A stretch of DNA of 64,000 nt, from positions 372,001-436,000 of the forward strand of contig JAWWNJ010000021.1 of NCBI GenBank assembly GCA_037176885.1. The letters run 5' to 3'. The number at the start of each line of letters is the position of its first letter. Positions within the stretch are counted from its first letter, which is position 1. The translations under genes were made by a program, and so were the position numbers. Shown one piece after another: positions 9,990-20,177 of this stretch. This stretch comes from Favolaschia claudopus. Lineage: Eukaryota > Basidiomycota > Agaricomycetes > Agaricales > Mycenaceae. Below the pieces are notes generated by a model that did no database searches, was not told the DNA's origin, and worked only from the letters and a program-made list of their open reading frames with translations.

Positions 9990-10629
9990 ACGCCTGGCCC
10001 CCCGACCTTGTCGATGGCGTCGTTGTGCTGCCGTCTTGAATCGCTGGAAAGCTTGACAGTCCATATGAACAAATTTCATGCCCTTCAGGATGCAAAACCG
10101 CGCTGTAAATGGGAGAGTTGTCGAGATCATTTTGCCGACTACCAAGCATTCATTATTCATGTCAAATCCCACTACATCAAGAAATTACCCTGTGCATATG
10201 AAGGTAATTCTGGACGGTAAAAGTGTCTGTTGATCTGACATATGTGTAGATTGCTTTCAAGTCTTTCGTTCTGCCCACACACTGATCTGTCACCATCGCC
10301 GGCACAAAAAAGGAATGAGCAAATTTCAGCCCCCCTCGACACTGCTTCGTCCGGTGTTAACAACTCCTCCCCCGCTCAGTTTATATCAGCATATTTTTAC
10401 ACCATCAATTCGGATTCCGACTTGGAATACTTGGTGACCGTGTTCAGTATTGACAAAAGTAACCGTGAATCGACTCGTATGGTCCAAATATGTAATACAT
10501 AGGTTAAAACGCATCAGAATGTTCTCCTGCGGCAATCCGACAAAGACCTGCACCAATGAATCAAGCGCAACTGATCTCTCAACGGATTGTACACAATCTG
10601 TCCCTACCACGCATGAACGGAGGAGCTAG
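9990..10629 (+). CDS. C2H2 zinc-finger protein, three exons (5' end uncertain)
   Basis: Exon 1 (to 10203) encodes a half finger ending SLTVHMNKFH and then a complete finger, CKWESC...HVKSH (C-x4-C-x12-H-x3-H). An intron at 10204-10249 (GTAATT...GTGTAG) splits a second complete finger. Joining the exons in phase gives CAYEDC...HHRRH, again C-x4-C-x12-H-x3-H, which strongly supports both the splice and the gene. A second intron (about 10437-10502, GTGACC...ACATAG) is plausible and would take the frame to TAG at 10627-10629. C2H2 fingers usually bind DNA; the target is unknown. The first finger lacks its first cysteine in this reading, so an upstream exon is probably missing from my model. Confidence 0.55.
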
Positions 10630-12150
10630 AAGTAACTTTGGGAGAATAAGACCCCCCAGTAACATCGCTAATTTTAATTGGATTCCCTTGCCCGGCCCCG
10701 CAATCCATCCCACCCCAAGTACCTGCTTTCGACCTCACAACAACAGCCCACCTGCGTCTCTTCGTGCTCAGAATGCGGTGCAGCAATACTTTATTGTCTT
10801 CAAGCTTCTGGAAAGCAATACTACTGGTTTAGAAACTTCAATTGGGTGTCTAGTGGAAAATTGATATTGCTTGAGCAATGAGGAAGGCGCAAGTCCGAAT
10901 ATCGGTGCGTGTTTTTCACTGACGTCCAGACGGTGCTCCCTGACCTGATCTATAGATATTCTTATTATGTTTGCCGCACCTGTGCACTAGGCCAGATAGT
11001 TGTCTAGATTCAACAGAGCTTACATGTAGTTCAAACTACCTCGGATTCATCTATAGACGTAAGATTGGGGTGAACGGCGAGCTCGAAGAGCATGATTGAG
11101 ACTGGCAAAACCTGAAGACGTTGAATTGAGAGATAAATTCTGTTGAGATAAAGTCGAACATCGAGGTTTAGGTCCGTAAAAGTCTCGGTTGTCAGAAAAA
11201 ATAGCGGAACATGTGAAGATCCTACTTGGTCTCATCCGGGATAGAGTGTGTCCACACTGAGATTATGTGAGAATCTGAGACGGACGAGGAACGGGACTTG
11301 TGCGCGAGAGATTCGCGGAAGATGTGTTGTTGGAAAACTAAAAGCAGTGAGTGTGTATTTTGTTGGCTATCCCAATCAATTTAATCACACAAGTAGGCAG
11401 TTACATTCAAGCTGAAAGCATGCATTTTAATACTGCGCCTGCATAAAGCACTCCGCAATACTTGCTGGCACCGGAGTTCAATTGCGTTGAGTAAACTCTA
11501 CGAACAAGTCAGCGAGCGTCGATCCAAAGGTGTGTTTTGTTTATCTATTGTTCGTACCATACTTATCAACAATGTCCTCAGGTAGTCCGCCCGTGAACTG
11601 GAGATCTTGTAGCAGGACTGGAGTTCCATCGCGCGCGGTGTTCACACGTAGATAACACATGTATTGGTATATGGACCTTAATATCATCTCATTTCATCCT
11701 GAATTCTGCTCCGTAACCCATTATTTTCATTGTCTCGTTCCATGATTTCGTGCTTGTTGAGGGAGCAATTCGGACTTGAGACTGATTTCCATGGAATCGG
11801 TACATTAAAAAGGCACATGAAAACGTCGAAAAAGAGTATGATTTTGTTCACGCGCTGGGACATGAATTTCAGGGAATGCTCGATGATTTTCAGTGTAAGA
11901 GGACATGAATTTCGGGGTACCAAGGTACATGATTTTCATGTGCCCCAGTGCAACCAAAATCCAACCGAACTTGGAGGTTTGCTTGTGGTTCTGGGTGTTT
12001 AGCCCAAGTACTCAAGGAAATTGTGCCTAACTAATTGCTATATGGTCTTCAGCATTAATACAGCCTCAGAGTATGGTTGTGAGAGCACCTGCAGACAATT
12101 CAACGTGAATTCAGTGTCGAGAATGGGTCATCGGCTTTTTCGGACTGAGT
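10630..12150. other. No gene recognised
   Basis: Contains repeated ACATGAATTTC/ATGATTTTCA words at 11855-11940 and short frames only. The last 60 bp start a sequence block (to about 12240) that is repeated inverted at 24575-24690. Confidence 0.35.
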
Positions 12151-12240
12151 GTGAGAACGGCCGAGGAAACTTCTTGAATTTGATTGGCTGAGAGTATGTC
12201 CCAAGGAGGCAGTTGCTCCGAAAGGACATACCTCTTAGAG
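12150..12240 (+). repeat. Dispersed repeat shared with 24575-24690
   Basis: The segment around GAATTTGATTGGCTGAGA and CCAAGGAGGCAG recurs in reverse complement at 24575-24690. Both copies lie next to the TA-flanked MITE family, suggesting a larger dispersed element of which these are pieces. Confidence 0.55.
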
Positions 12241-12283
12241 TATTTTGAATACCTCCGATGTGCCTAATCAGGGCATAAGAAAT

Positions 12284-12351
12284 CAAGATTGCAATTGCTT
12301 CAAGATTGCAATTGCTTCAAGATTGCAATTGCTTCAAGATTGCAATTGCTT
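12284..12351. repeat. Four perfect 17-bp tandem repeats
   Basis: The unit CAAGATTGCAATTGCTT occurs at 12284, 12301, 12318 and 12335 without a mismatch. Each unit contains the palindrome GCAATTGC. The absence of spacers and the palindromic core make it a minisatellite, not a CRISPR array. Confidence 0.95.
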
Positions 12352-12607
12352 TGGAAGGTGCTACAGTGACTTTGAAGCGCTAATTTCTTGGAAACAGAGT
12401 CTCAGCTACATAGTGAGTCTCTCCCTTTTCTCTCCCTTTCTCTTCTCTTTTTGCAACTTGAAAACTTGAATTCCGCCGGCTCTCCACAGACATAATTCAT
12501 AAGCCTTCTGCCCAATATGGTTGCGGCCAAAACTTCATGACCAGTCGGAATCTTGCTCAGAATCCTTCAGGATCGGAGATTTATCAGGAACTTGGGTATG
12601 GTTTATA

Positions 12608-13038
12608 TGGTGCGGATCACTTAGTCACCACCACATCTGTGCAAGTCCCAAATCCGCCGGAGGCGAAAATTTTTTCAAACATGCACTTTGTTGGCCAATT
12701 TTCCCGCCGAAACAATCAAGTTGTGTGAGCCCGAAGTAATTTTTTGTTGTAAGTTTCAATGCAAAGGGCTTGCCAGGTGCTCGTTGAACAGTATGTTGAA
12801 GGTAAAAGACCCTCTTAACCCACTTCTACAAGCTTTGTGAGGCGTATGTGGTGTGCAGTCCCAATTTAGCTTGGTGAAAAATGTATTACTCAGGCAAATC
12901 TGCTGCTAATCAAAATCCCTCTTGGGAAAGTTTCTCTCACTGAAAGGAGCACTTTGGCAAGAGGAATAAGAAATCAGGTTTCTTTGGGTGAGTAATAACC
13001 GTTGTCACAGAGTGGTGGTGACTAAGTGATCCGCACCA
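12608..13038. mobile_element. TA-flanked MITE family 1, copy 1 (431 bp)
   Basis: Terminal inverted repeats begin TGGTGCGGATCACTTAGTC on both sides and extend for about 30 bp. The dinucleotide TA flanks both ends (12606-12607 and 13039-13040), as expected for a Tc1/mariner-type insertion. No transposase is encoded. Copies 2 and 3 are at 18827-19239 and about 24700-24862; all share internal CCTCTTGCCAAA-like sequence. Confidence 0.85.
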
Positions 13039-13439
13039 TAGGTGATATTTTTATTTCAGGGGAATCGGAGATACTCCTAACCTAGGGTTACAAAACGCGA
13101 AGTTTTAACAGCGAAAAACCCAAATTGTGTGTACTAAACTCGCGAGTTTGGGGCAGGTAATCAAGTCTTTGTCTGCCTTTCCGCCTCTGCAGCCCCACAG
13201 TCCGAGTCAAATCTCTTGACCGCGAAATCGGCAATGAGTGGGCGAGATTGATGGCGCTGCACAGCCACCGGCACGAGTGATCCGCAATCAAAAGCGCGAA
13301 ATTGCCGTGCAAAACACGGAAAACCGATTTTTCGAAGTTTTGCTCCAGTACGTTTGTAGATTACCTTCTTGCAACGCTATTTACACAATCCCAGCATGTC
13401 TCAATGAAAACTGACGTGACAGTATCAATTACCAAATTG

Positions 13440-14490
13440 GGACTGCGACTTGTCACGAAGTTCGGTCCGCAACCATACACGGCGGGGTCTGTCACCAAGC
13501 TCGGACGACACCACCACAGCCTCACGGAACGACTTCATTCAGCTCCAGGACATTCGGCGAATTGAGAAAGCGATTGAGGGAATCAATCCATTCACTTGCA
13601 CTCCGACGACGGCAAATCAACACTCCTCTGGGTCAAGAGGCTCCGCGCGCAAGGCATGCTACTTGGCTTCAAGGCAAAGTCTCAACCACCGCCGGCAGAC
13701 TCGGGTCTCGAGCCAGATGTGTTTATTCTGATGGTGCAGACAAAATGGCAGAAACAAAAGTTTGAACAATACGGCCGGGAGCTCGTGTGCATCGATGCGA
13801 CACACAATACGGCAATCTCAATCTCACAACACTACTTGTGAGAGATAAATGGCATCACGGTACGACATTTCATTGGCTTCTAGAGTTCGCTTACAGTCTT
13901 CCGACAGGCATCCCCATTGCGTTCATGCTAGCATCCGATGGCAAGCAACAAACGATTTCATACTTTCTTCGACTTCATCGACAGCAGTCACCCGACATTA
14001 TTCCGGCCTACATTCATGTCCGACTTTGTTTGGGGCCAAATCAATGCCTGCAATGCCGAGTATCGAGCGCTCGTTTTGTTGTGTTGGTGGCACGTCCTTC
14101 ACACTTGGCAACAACACTTCAAAATATCCCTGCGTCCAGAGCTGTGGGAACTCCTCAAGGATTGTGGATCACGACATCATCCCCATGTGGTCCGCCGTTT
14201 ACCGCAAGAATCTTAAACTTTCTCAGAACCGCGATACAAATATGCTTATCGAAGCGTCAGGATTTTGTTACCTGTCTTGCGAATGTGCGGCTTATATGTT
14301 CCACAGATGGCATCACATTTTGAAAACCAAATTCCTACAAGGAAAGCGGAATCGGCGCGCTGATCACCTACTCAATATAATAGTCAATGAAGTAACTCCA
14401 TACTAGTTCTCAAACAACGCCGTCAGGATCTCGGTTTTGAGGGTATCGATGCAGAGGTTCGCAAGCGTCAAGACATCACGAGTATATACT
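13440..14490 (+). pseudogene. MULE-type (Mutator-like) transposase, frameshifted
   Basis: Fragments in all three plus frames line up in the order of an agaricomycete MULE transposase. These are CIDATHN (first catalytic Asp, about 13794), TLLVRDKWHHG, GIPIAFMLASDG, MSDFVWGQINAC (second Asp, about 14020), LLCWWHVLHTWQQHF, MWSAVYRKN, DTNMLIEA, HHILKTKFLQGKRNRRADHLL and LKQRRQDLGFEG. At least three frameshifts separate them. The part between LWELLKD and MWSAVYRKN is shorter than I expect for the family, suggesting a deletion. It would have excised and inserted a TIR element. No TIRs could be assigned. Family call is from motif order remembered for this group; pseudogene status is clear from the sequence. 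Confidence 0.8.
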
Positions 14491-14499
14491 GGAAACGAA

Positions 14500-15320
14500 A
14501 ACGAAAACGACTATATATAGAATAGCCGATAGATGGCCGGTGGTGCCCGTCGGCAGCAGGTTCAGAAACGAAAATGAAGTAGTCGGCACGGAACAAGTCA
14601 AGGTCGGCTCTATGACGCCAAGGGTCACGGTCACGTACATGCTCATGTTGGTCCCGTTCCGATGCTCGGCTACTACTTAAAAATAACCGAAATTGCCGTC
14701 AATAAGGGGAACAGCGCGCAGGTAGGGCGGTGGTTGGGGTTCATTCTCCGCCTCACCATCGCCCTACGACCTGGAGATCAGCGGTTCGGGAAGTTGGAAC
14801 TTCCGCTGCTCCTCCACCCCCAGAAATCTTCTGCGGCTGTTCCCTTCAACCCCTCTTGCGTGAATGAAGCGTGGAACAAGACGGGAAGTTTTTGGAGGGT
14901 TTAAATTGTTTTGAAATAAAAAATGGTGAATGCTTCCCAAGAGACTGCTCTTCTAGTAAAATATGTGATTCAACAACTTGCCTAACTTCAAAAAATCACC
15001 ACACCCACAGCTTTCATTCATTGGGCTGAAGTTCTTCCAATTCTTGTCAACAGATTTGGAAACGGCTTGTATGTGCTCGGAGAATTGTCTGAACCACTCA
15101 CAGTTGCATAATCAAACCAATAACGGCGCCTTTAAGATGTTCATCTTCTTGCTGCGCTTCAATACTGAATACTGGTCAATGATAGCGAGAAATACACATA
15201 ACAACTTGAGGTCAATTCCAGCTGTGTTCAACTCAACACTGGGAGATCAACGCACCTTCAAATCAACAGAAGTCTTCAATAGTGGTCGACCTGTTGACAG
15301 TAACTCCAACAGATGGAAGA
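14500..15320. other. No gene recognised
   Basis: Short frames only (up to 127 codons, 14978-15361, no domain). Its right end is target sequence for the TIR element at 15323. Confidence 0.35.
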
Positions 15321-15322
15321 TA

Positions 15323-15849
15323 CTCGTCATGACCAAAAGTGACCGGAATTTGGCTTTTTAGAGTGAATTTCTGGTAGTCAGACAGCTTTGAGCAACATAG
15401 GCTTCCTCTATATCATGCTTTCTACGACTTTCATACTATGGGGATGGCATATGATATTTGGTTTTGAGTCAATAGATTAATCTTCCAAATTGTACCAATT
15501 TGGCAATATTTGGCCATTCTGCAGCACAGATACCAGAATTTCAGATCAGTGAGTAATTGAAAACAGTCTTAAGCATCCTAAAGGTTTGTAGATGAGATAT
15601 CTAAGGTTACCGGAATTTTCTCGTGGTTCAATGAGAGCGGCAACTCAGCATACCAAATTCTCATCTTCAAGCATAGATAAAAGAACATAGAGAGATAGCA
15701 CGAAAGGACCACATTCCCTTTTACCTGGTTTATATGCAGTGATGTATGGTAATACACTTCCTATAGGACCAATTTACCCAGCGGTCACCCATACAAACTC
15801 GTTGCAAATACACATTTTTCTAATTCCGGTCACTTTTGGTCATGACGAG
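15323..15849. mobile_element. TIR element, 527 bp, TA-flanked
   Basis: Ends CTCGTCATGACCAAAAGTGA and its inverted complement, with inverted repeats of about 28 bp. TA lies at both flanks (15321-15322 and 15850-15851), consistent with a Tc1/mariner-type target. No coding capacity, so a non-autonomous element. Confidence 0.85.
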
Positions 15850-16187
15850 TATGCTCATTTGCTGAGTGCTGAATGAATGTGTGAGTGTGGTGCACGAGGA
15901 TTCTGTTGAGAATCAGTGTGATCGTGTCAATGTCTGAAAATGGGGTCACTTTGGATACGACTGGGAAGGGATGTAAGAGAAACTAGCAGTCAGCCCATGG
16001 CTAGCCATGGGGTGCAGCACCAAGCCCGTCTCGTACATAATCGGCGACAATCGGGCATCCATCGGAGAGACTCGGGTCCGCTCCACTTTGACATTTAAGC
16101 AGGACACCCACGGGGTTTCTTATATAGATACAGAGGGCATTACTCCCACTGAGAGGCGTACTTACAATGCAAATGAATGAAATGTGC

Positions 16188-17239
16188 TTTACAGCAGTTT
16201 GCAGATGTAATGACACCACGTCGCATCACATGTAAAGAAAGCACGAAAAACACGTCTTCTTGTATCGCCTCGTTCTTGCTCGTTTCTTGCCCAATCTCGA
16301 CTATTCTTGTATGTATGAGGTCGCCTTAGTCCGGGCCTCGAGACGCTGGTATTTTATTGGCAAAATTCCGACTTTCTTTTTGGCCGACATCCACTTGACA
16401 TCCAGCTTCTCCAACATTGTCGCGCTCGGCGCGATTCTGGACGGAATCGCCCATGTGTAGGCGCACTTGGAAGGCATTTTTGGTCGCTCTTGGCATATGT
16501 GCAAGTTTAAATTGTGGCTGCCGGGTGTATATAACAACTTATCAGAATAATTTGTTTGGGACCATTTGATCTTACTCCATGTGCATAGCAGCGTTATGCA
16601 CACAGAATGAGTCTTGAGATCTCCCGAAAATAGTCATCTGGCATGCTTAGTATTGTATGTGTGGTACAAAGTGGCTAATAGTAAGTAAGCCACCCAGACT
16701 CCAGTGGCAAACGAGAAAAAAAAATAGAATACGCCACAGCGAAATTTGGCGAAACATTAGCATCCTTTCCTTTTGAGGACGCACCCCACTGGTGCTATAC
16801 ACCGCACGGCAGAGAATTGTTACGCGCGCCTGAGAAGGAACAAAACCAGAGAACAAAACTGTGATCACGGTGGAAGTAGAGAAGAGACACGACAACAATA
16901 AGTTATCCAACCGGAATCCGCGCTACAAATGCATATAGATTGAAAGCACCTAGAACTGCATTTCTAACGCGCCTACACACGAGGCATTCTCTCCAGAATT
17001 GCGTCCAAGACGGCGATGACGATGACGAGCAAGGTGGATGTCGGCCAAAATGAAGTCAGGATTTCGGCGATAAAAGATAGTCGTTTTGAAGCCCGGATTA
17101 CGGCGAGTCCTCCGATACCAAAATCATGCTATTTGTCGTCGAAACGAGAGAGATACGAAGGAGAGAAGAAGACGTGTTTTTTGTGCTTTCTTCTCATGTG
17201 ATGCGACGTGGTGTCATTACATCTGCAAACTGCTGTAAA
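16188..17239. mobile_element. Long-TIR element, 1.05 kb (repeat family 2, copy 1)
   Basis: The left end (TTTACAGCAGTTTGCAGATG...) and right end (...CATCTGCAAACTGCTGTAAA) form inverted repeats of roughly 65 bp that include GTAATGACACCACGTCGCAT. No target duplication was seen. The interior has no recognised gene; a basic segment near 17010-17150 is shared with the second copy at 44597-45412, where the sequence is split by a MITE. Confidence 0.75.
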
Positions 17240-17249
17240 TGATCGAACC

Positions 17250-17845
17250 GGTGTGGCTTTTGTGCACAGACAGAAATTTTGTGGATAGTTAGTTATGGCT
17301 CTGTCTAGGACCTTATACTTACCTGCTTCTGTCGAGGACTTCCGTTGATTGATTGAGCATCGAGCGGTTGTGTTGAACCATTGTTGATTGCCAAGTTGAG
17401 GTCGATTCGGACTCAATTCGGACTTCGGATTTCGGAAAAATCAGGGCAGATCCGTGATCGACGCGCCTTGCCGCCTCGGGTCGTGAATTTCAAGCTCCGT
17501 CAGTATATTGCCGGAGGGGAAGAAAAGTCAAAAGGAGACTCACCCCCTGCTAGATAGCGGTTTAAAAAAGCCTATAGCTTTTTAATAGCTAGCTAATTTC
17601 GCCCAATTATTTGCAAGAATTATGCACTCCCGTTGAAGATACACAAAAATCTTTTCGAACTCTGACCCGGAGATGTGACGGAAACGGAAACGGTTTCACA
17701 GCAGTCAGAAGTTCCCGGCAATCTCCGTGAGATTCCCTCCCTTTTTTCGTTCCTTTATTTCTTTATTTTATTATTTTCTCCCACCGACACCAGTATCGAG
17801 CCTCAATCTTCAAAAATTATAACTAGTTCTACGTTTATGGGTCGA
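17250..17845. other. Probable 3' flank of the leucine-zipper-like gene
   Basis: No credible frame. A GGAAACGGAAACGG direct repeat is at about 17678 and a long pyrimidine run at about 17735-17790. Confidence 0.3.
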
Positions 17846-17849
17846 GAAA

Positions 17850-18512
17850 TCAGAAATCATCATTGTCAACGCCAGGCATTGGATGATCCCGAATGATCTT
17901 CTTGAAAATTGGACTCATGAAGTCCGAGTTGAGAGCGTCGGCCCAATTGAAGTCATCCGAGTCGTCACTCAGAGCATCAACATCAATCACTGCTTTTTCG
18001 GGATGAGGAGCTATCGATGGTGTCAAAGACAGTTTACTACACACGAAGGAGGGACTCACAAAGTATCGATGAGCTTGCGGTGGGTTGGGACCTCTTCGGA
18101 GTGCAAGGAGAGTTCGGGGCATTGTTCGGGGTGGAAGAAAAATCGGAGGAACTATTGCCCTGTGTGAGTATTGTGATTTGTCTACGAAGTTCGGCGTTCT
18201 CATTTCGAAGTTTCCGACTTTCCCCTCGAGTGATGCATTCGGCGTTTGCCTCCCGCTTCTTCTCGTTCATTCGAGCCTGTCGCTGTGCCTGACTCTTAAA
18301 CCGTGCCTGCGCTGAATTGTTTGAGTTTGCAAGGACGCCGGTCATTACCATAGTCTTGATGCGGACAGCCGTCTCCGCGTCATGCTCTTTGGCACTGAAG
18401 AAATGAATCAGAACAATTCCAAACCAGAGCTAAACCATACAGTAGTATTGCCTCAAGCAGTGGACGACCGGTTGGATTGACCTGATTATCCTGCGCATGG
18501 CTTCCTTCAATT
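17850..18512 (-). CDS. bZIP-like / coiled-coil protein, spliced (5' end uncertain)
   Basis: Read on the minus strand, three exons join in phase. One (18441 upward) encodes GRPLLEAILL. The next (18060-18394) encodes NNSAQARFKSQ, then a basic stretch RQARMNEKKREAN, then KLRNENAELRRQITIL. The last (17850-18010) is an acidic tail (ALSDDSDDFNWADAL) ending at TGA 17850-17852. Introns are 18395-18440 (GTATGG...TTCAG) and 18011-18059 (GTGAGT...GATAG). The NxxAxxRF-like basic segment followed by spaced leucines resembles a bZIP DNA-binding/dimerisation region, with a Ser/Pro linker and acidic C-terminus that could be an activation domain. The basic motif is imperfect, so a plain coiled-coil protein is possible. 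The start codon was not resolved. Confidence 0.55.
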
Positions 18513-18826
18513 GGATTTGTGTGTCAGATCCCAATAGCGTTTATTCATATGTGAAAATAAAATTAAATCTTTACATAAGGCAAAAATATACTGATAAATC
18601 TCTCCAAGAACAAGGCGGCTCGAATGGTGCCGGTACCAAGGCCTACAAAGACAGGGTGCTTCCGAAAGAAAAGGAGGGATTTGTCAGCTTCGCGCGCTTT
18701 GGCGGATCACTAGTAACCTGGTATACGATGAAGACACTTCGAACGGACCGGCGGAAGCGAGGGGAGAGATTGCAATGGCGATGCAATGGTGATGGTGGGC
18801 AGGGCAGAGTAGTTATGGCGATCCTA

Positions 18827-19239
18827 TGGTGCCGCTCACTTAGTCACCGCTACTTTTGTACAGCGGCCAATCTGGTGGCGGAAAACTTTTGGCTGATAGA
18901 CCCCCTAAATTCGCAGATTTTGGCTCAAATTTAGAGGTCTTTTGGAAGGATTTAGCGCGCGCAGCGCGGGAAAAATCATCGTTTTGGCCCTTTCCAGTGG
19001 TATTCCACCCCTCGTAAGGCCTCGCTTGAGGCATTTTGTTAGGGGTGGCCAATTCGGTCGAAGGTAAAATATATATCTCGCCCAGTTTTTATTCTGAGCT
19101 CAATTCCTCTTGCCAAAATGTAGCTACCATGAAATGGAGCATTTCTGCAAGAGGATTAAAAAATCAGATTTTTCCCTGATGAGATCAATGGGCCATCAAT
19201 TTCTGTACAAAAGTAGCGGCGACTAAGTGAGCGGCACCA
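18827..19239. mobile_element. TA-flanked MITE family 1, copy 2 (413 bp)
   Basis: Inverted ends TGGTGCCGCTCACTTAGTC..., with TA at 18825-18826 and 19240-19241. Internal CCTCTTGCCAAAATG and GCAAGAGGATTAA words match copies 1 and 3. No coding capacity. Confidence 0.85.
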
Positions 19240-19506
19240 TAGGAAACACTGGGGTATTCAATGACATTACTCTCATGTCATGCAAGAACAAAACATTGCC
19301 CTTGAAATTGAAGCACTATTAATTTTCGACCTCGTGACTCGCGACAATCTCTAGGCTTGTACTCAACTAGTTTAGTCACAATATACCAAATTGTGAGAGC
19401 ACAGTGCGTGCAAAACAAATAACTTCAACATCGCCGAGCTGCCCGAGTTATACTCTACTCAACTTCGATTCTACTGCTGCACCGTCAAGCATTCTTGTCA
19501 CGACTG

Positions 19507-20170
19507 CTGTCTCGGTAACCCAGACGTTATAGCGTGACCTGTGAATTGCTTGAGGGCGGGATTCTTATCTTATCTGACTCGGATTGATCCGGCGGAGTTT
19601 CAATAAATGATAAGAGATTTTGAGGTAACGATCACGCTATAACGTCTGGGGCATTTGGTATAGCAACACCCCCCATCCTGTCACAGACCCTTTCCTCCTT
19701 CCATTTCCTTGCTTGGTACCCTGAATAGTGCTTGTACATGCAATTTAAGGTCTTCTCAGTTGCCTTGTCTTTTTTCCTCGTCAATTTTGGAGCTGTTGGG
19801 ACCATTCTGCGGCGTTCAAAATGGCAATAGTATTTTGGCTGTCCTGCTGCTGATATCCCCCAATTTGAGTCAAAATAAAAGTAGGAAAAAGCAACAATCT
19901 ATTGTGATGGTCCCTAGTATCCAATTCCACAAGCATTAAGGCTTCTTGGGTGTACTGCAGCCAGTTGAACGGTCATTTTGAAGGAGCGTGGCATTGAGAG
20001 TGTGACGGGATGGGGGGTGTTACGCTACCAAATGCCCCAGACGTTATAGTGTGATCGTTGTCCCATCTTTTCTTATCATTTATTCCGGATCAATCCGAGG
20101 GCTGATAAGATAAGAACACGCCCTCAAGCAATCCACAGGTCACACTATAACGTCTGGGTTACCGAGACAG
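19507..20170. mobile_element. Foldback element with hairpin arms, 7-bp target duplication
   Basis: The left arm (19507-19684) and right arm (20002-20170) are inverted repeats of about 170 bp, beginning CTGTCTCGGTAACCCAGACG. Each arm is itself a hairpin: CAGACGTTATAGCGTGA reads back as TCACGCTATAACGTCTG about 130 bp further on. The 7-mer ACGACTG flanks the element on both sides (19500-19506 and 20171-20177). The interior 19685-20001 shows no domain. Confidence 0.85.
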
Positions 20171-20177
20171 ACGACTG

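Noticed and set aside
12284..12351. CRISPR-like array
   Set aside because: Units are contiguous without spacers, only 17 bp long, and the genome is fungal.
18037..18059. 23-nt intron in the leucine-zipper-like gene
   Set aside because: Too short; a 49-nt intron (18011-18059) with the same donor gives a clean in-phase join.
18312..18348. 37-nt intron before the basic region of the leucine-zipper-like gene
   Set aside because: Splicing it out shifts the frame into an early stop, whereas reading through keeps the frame open.
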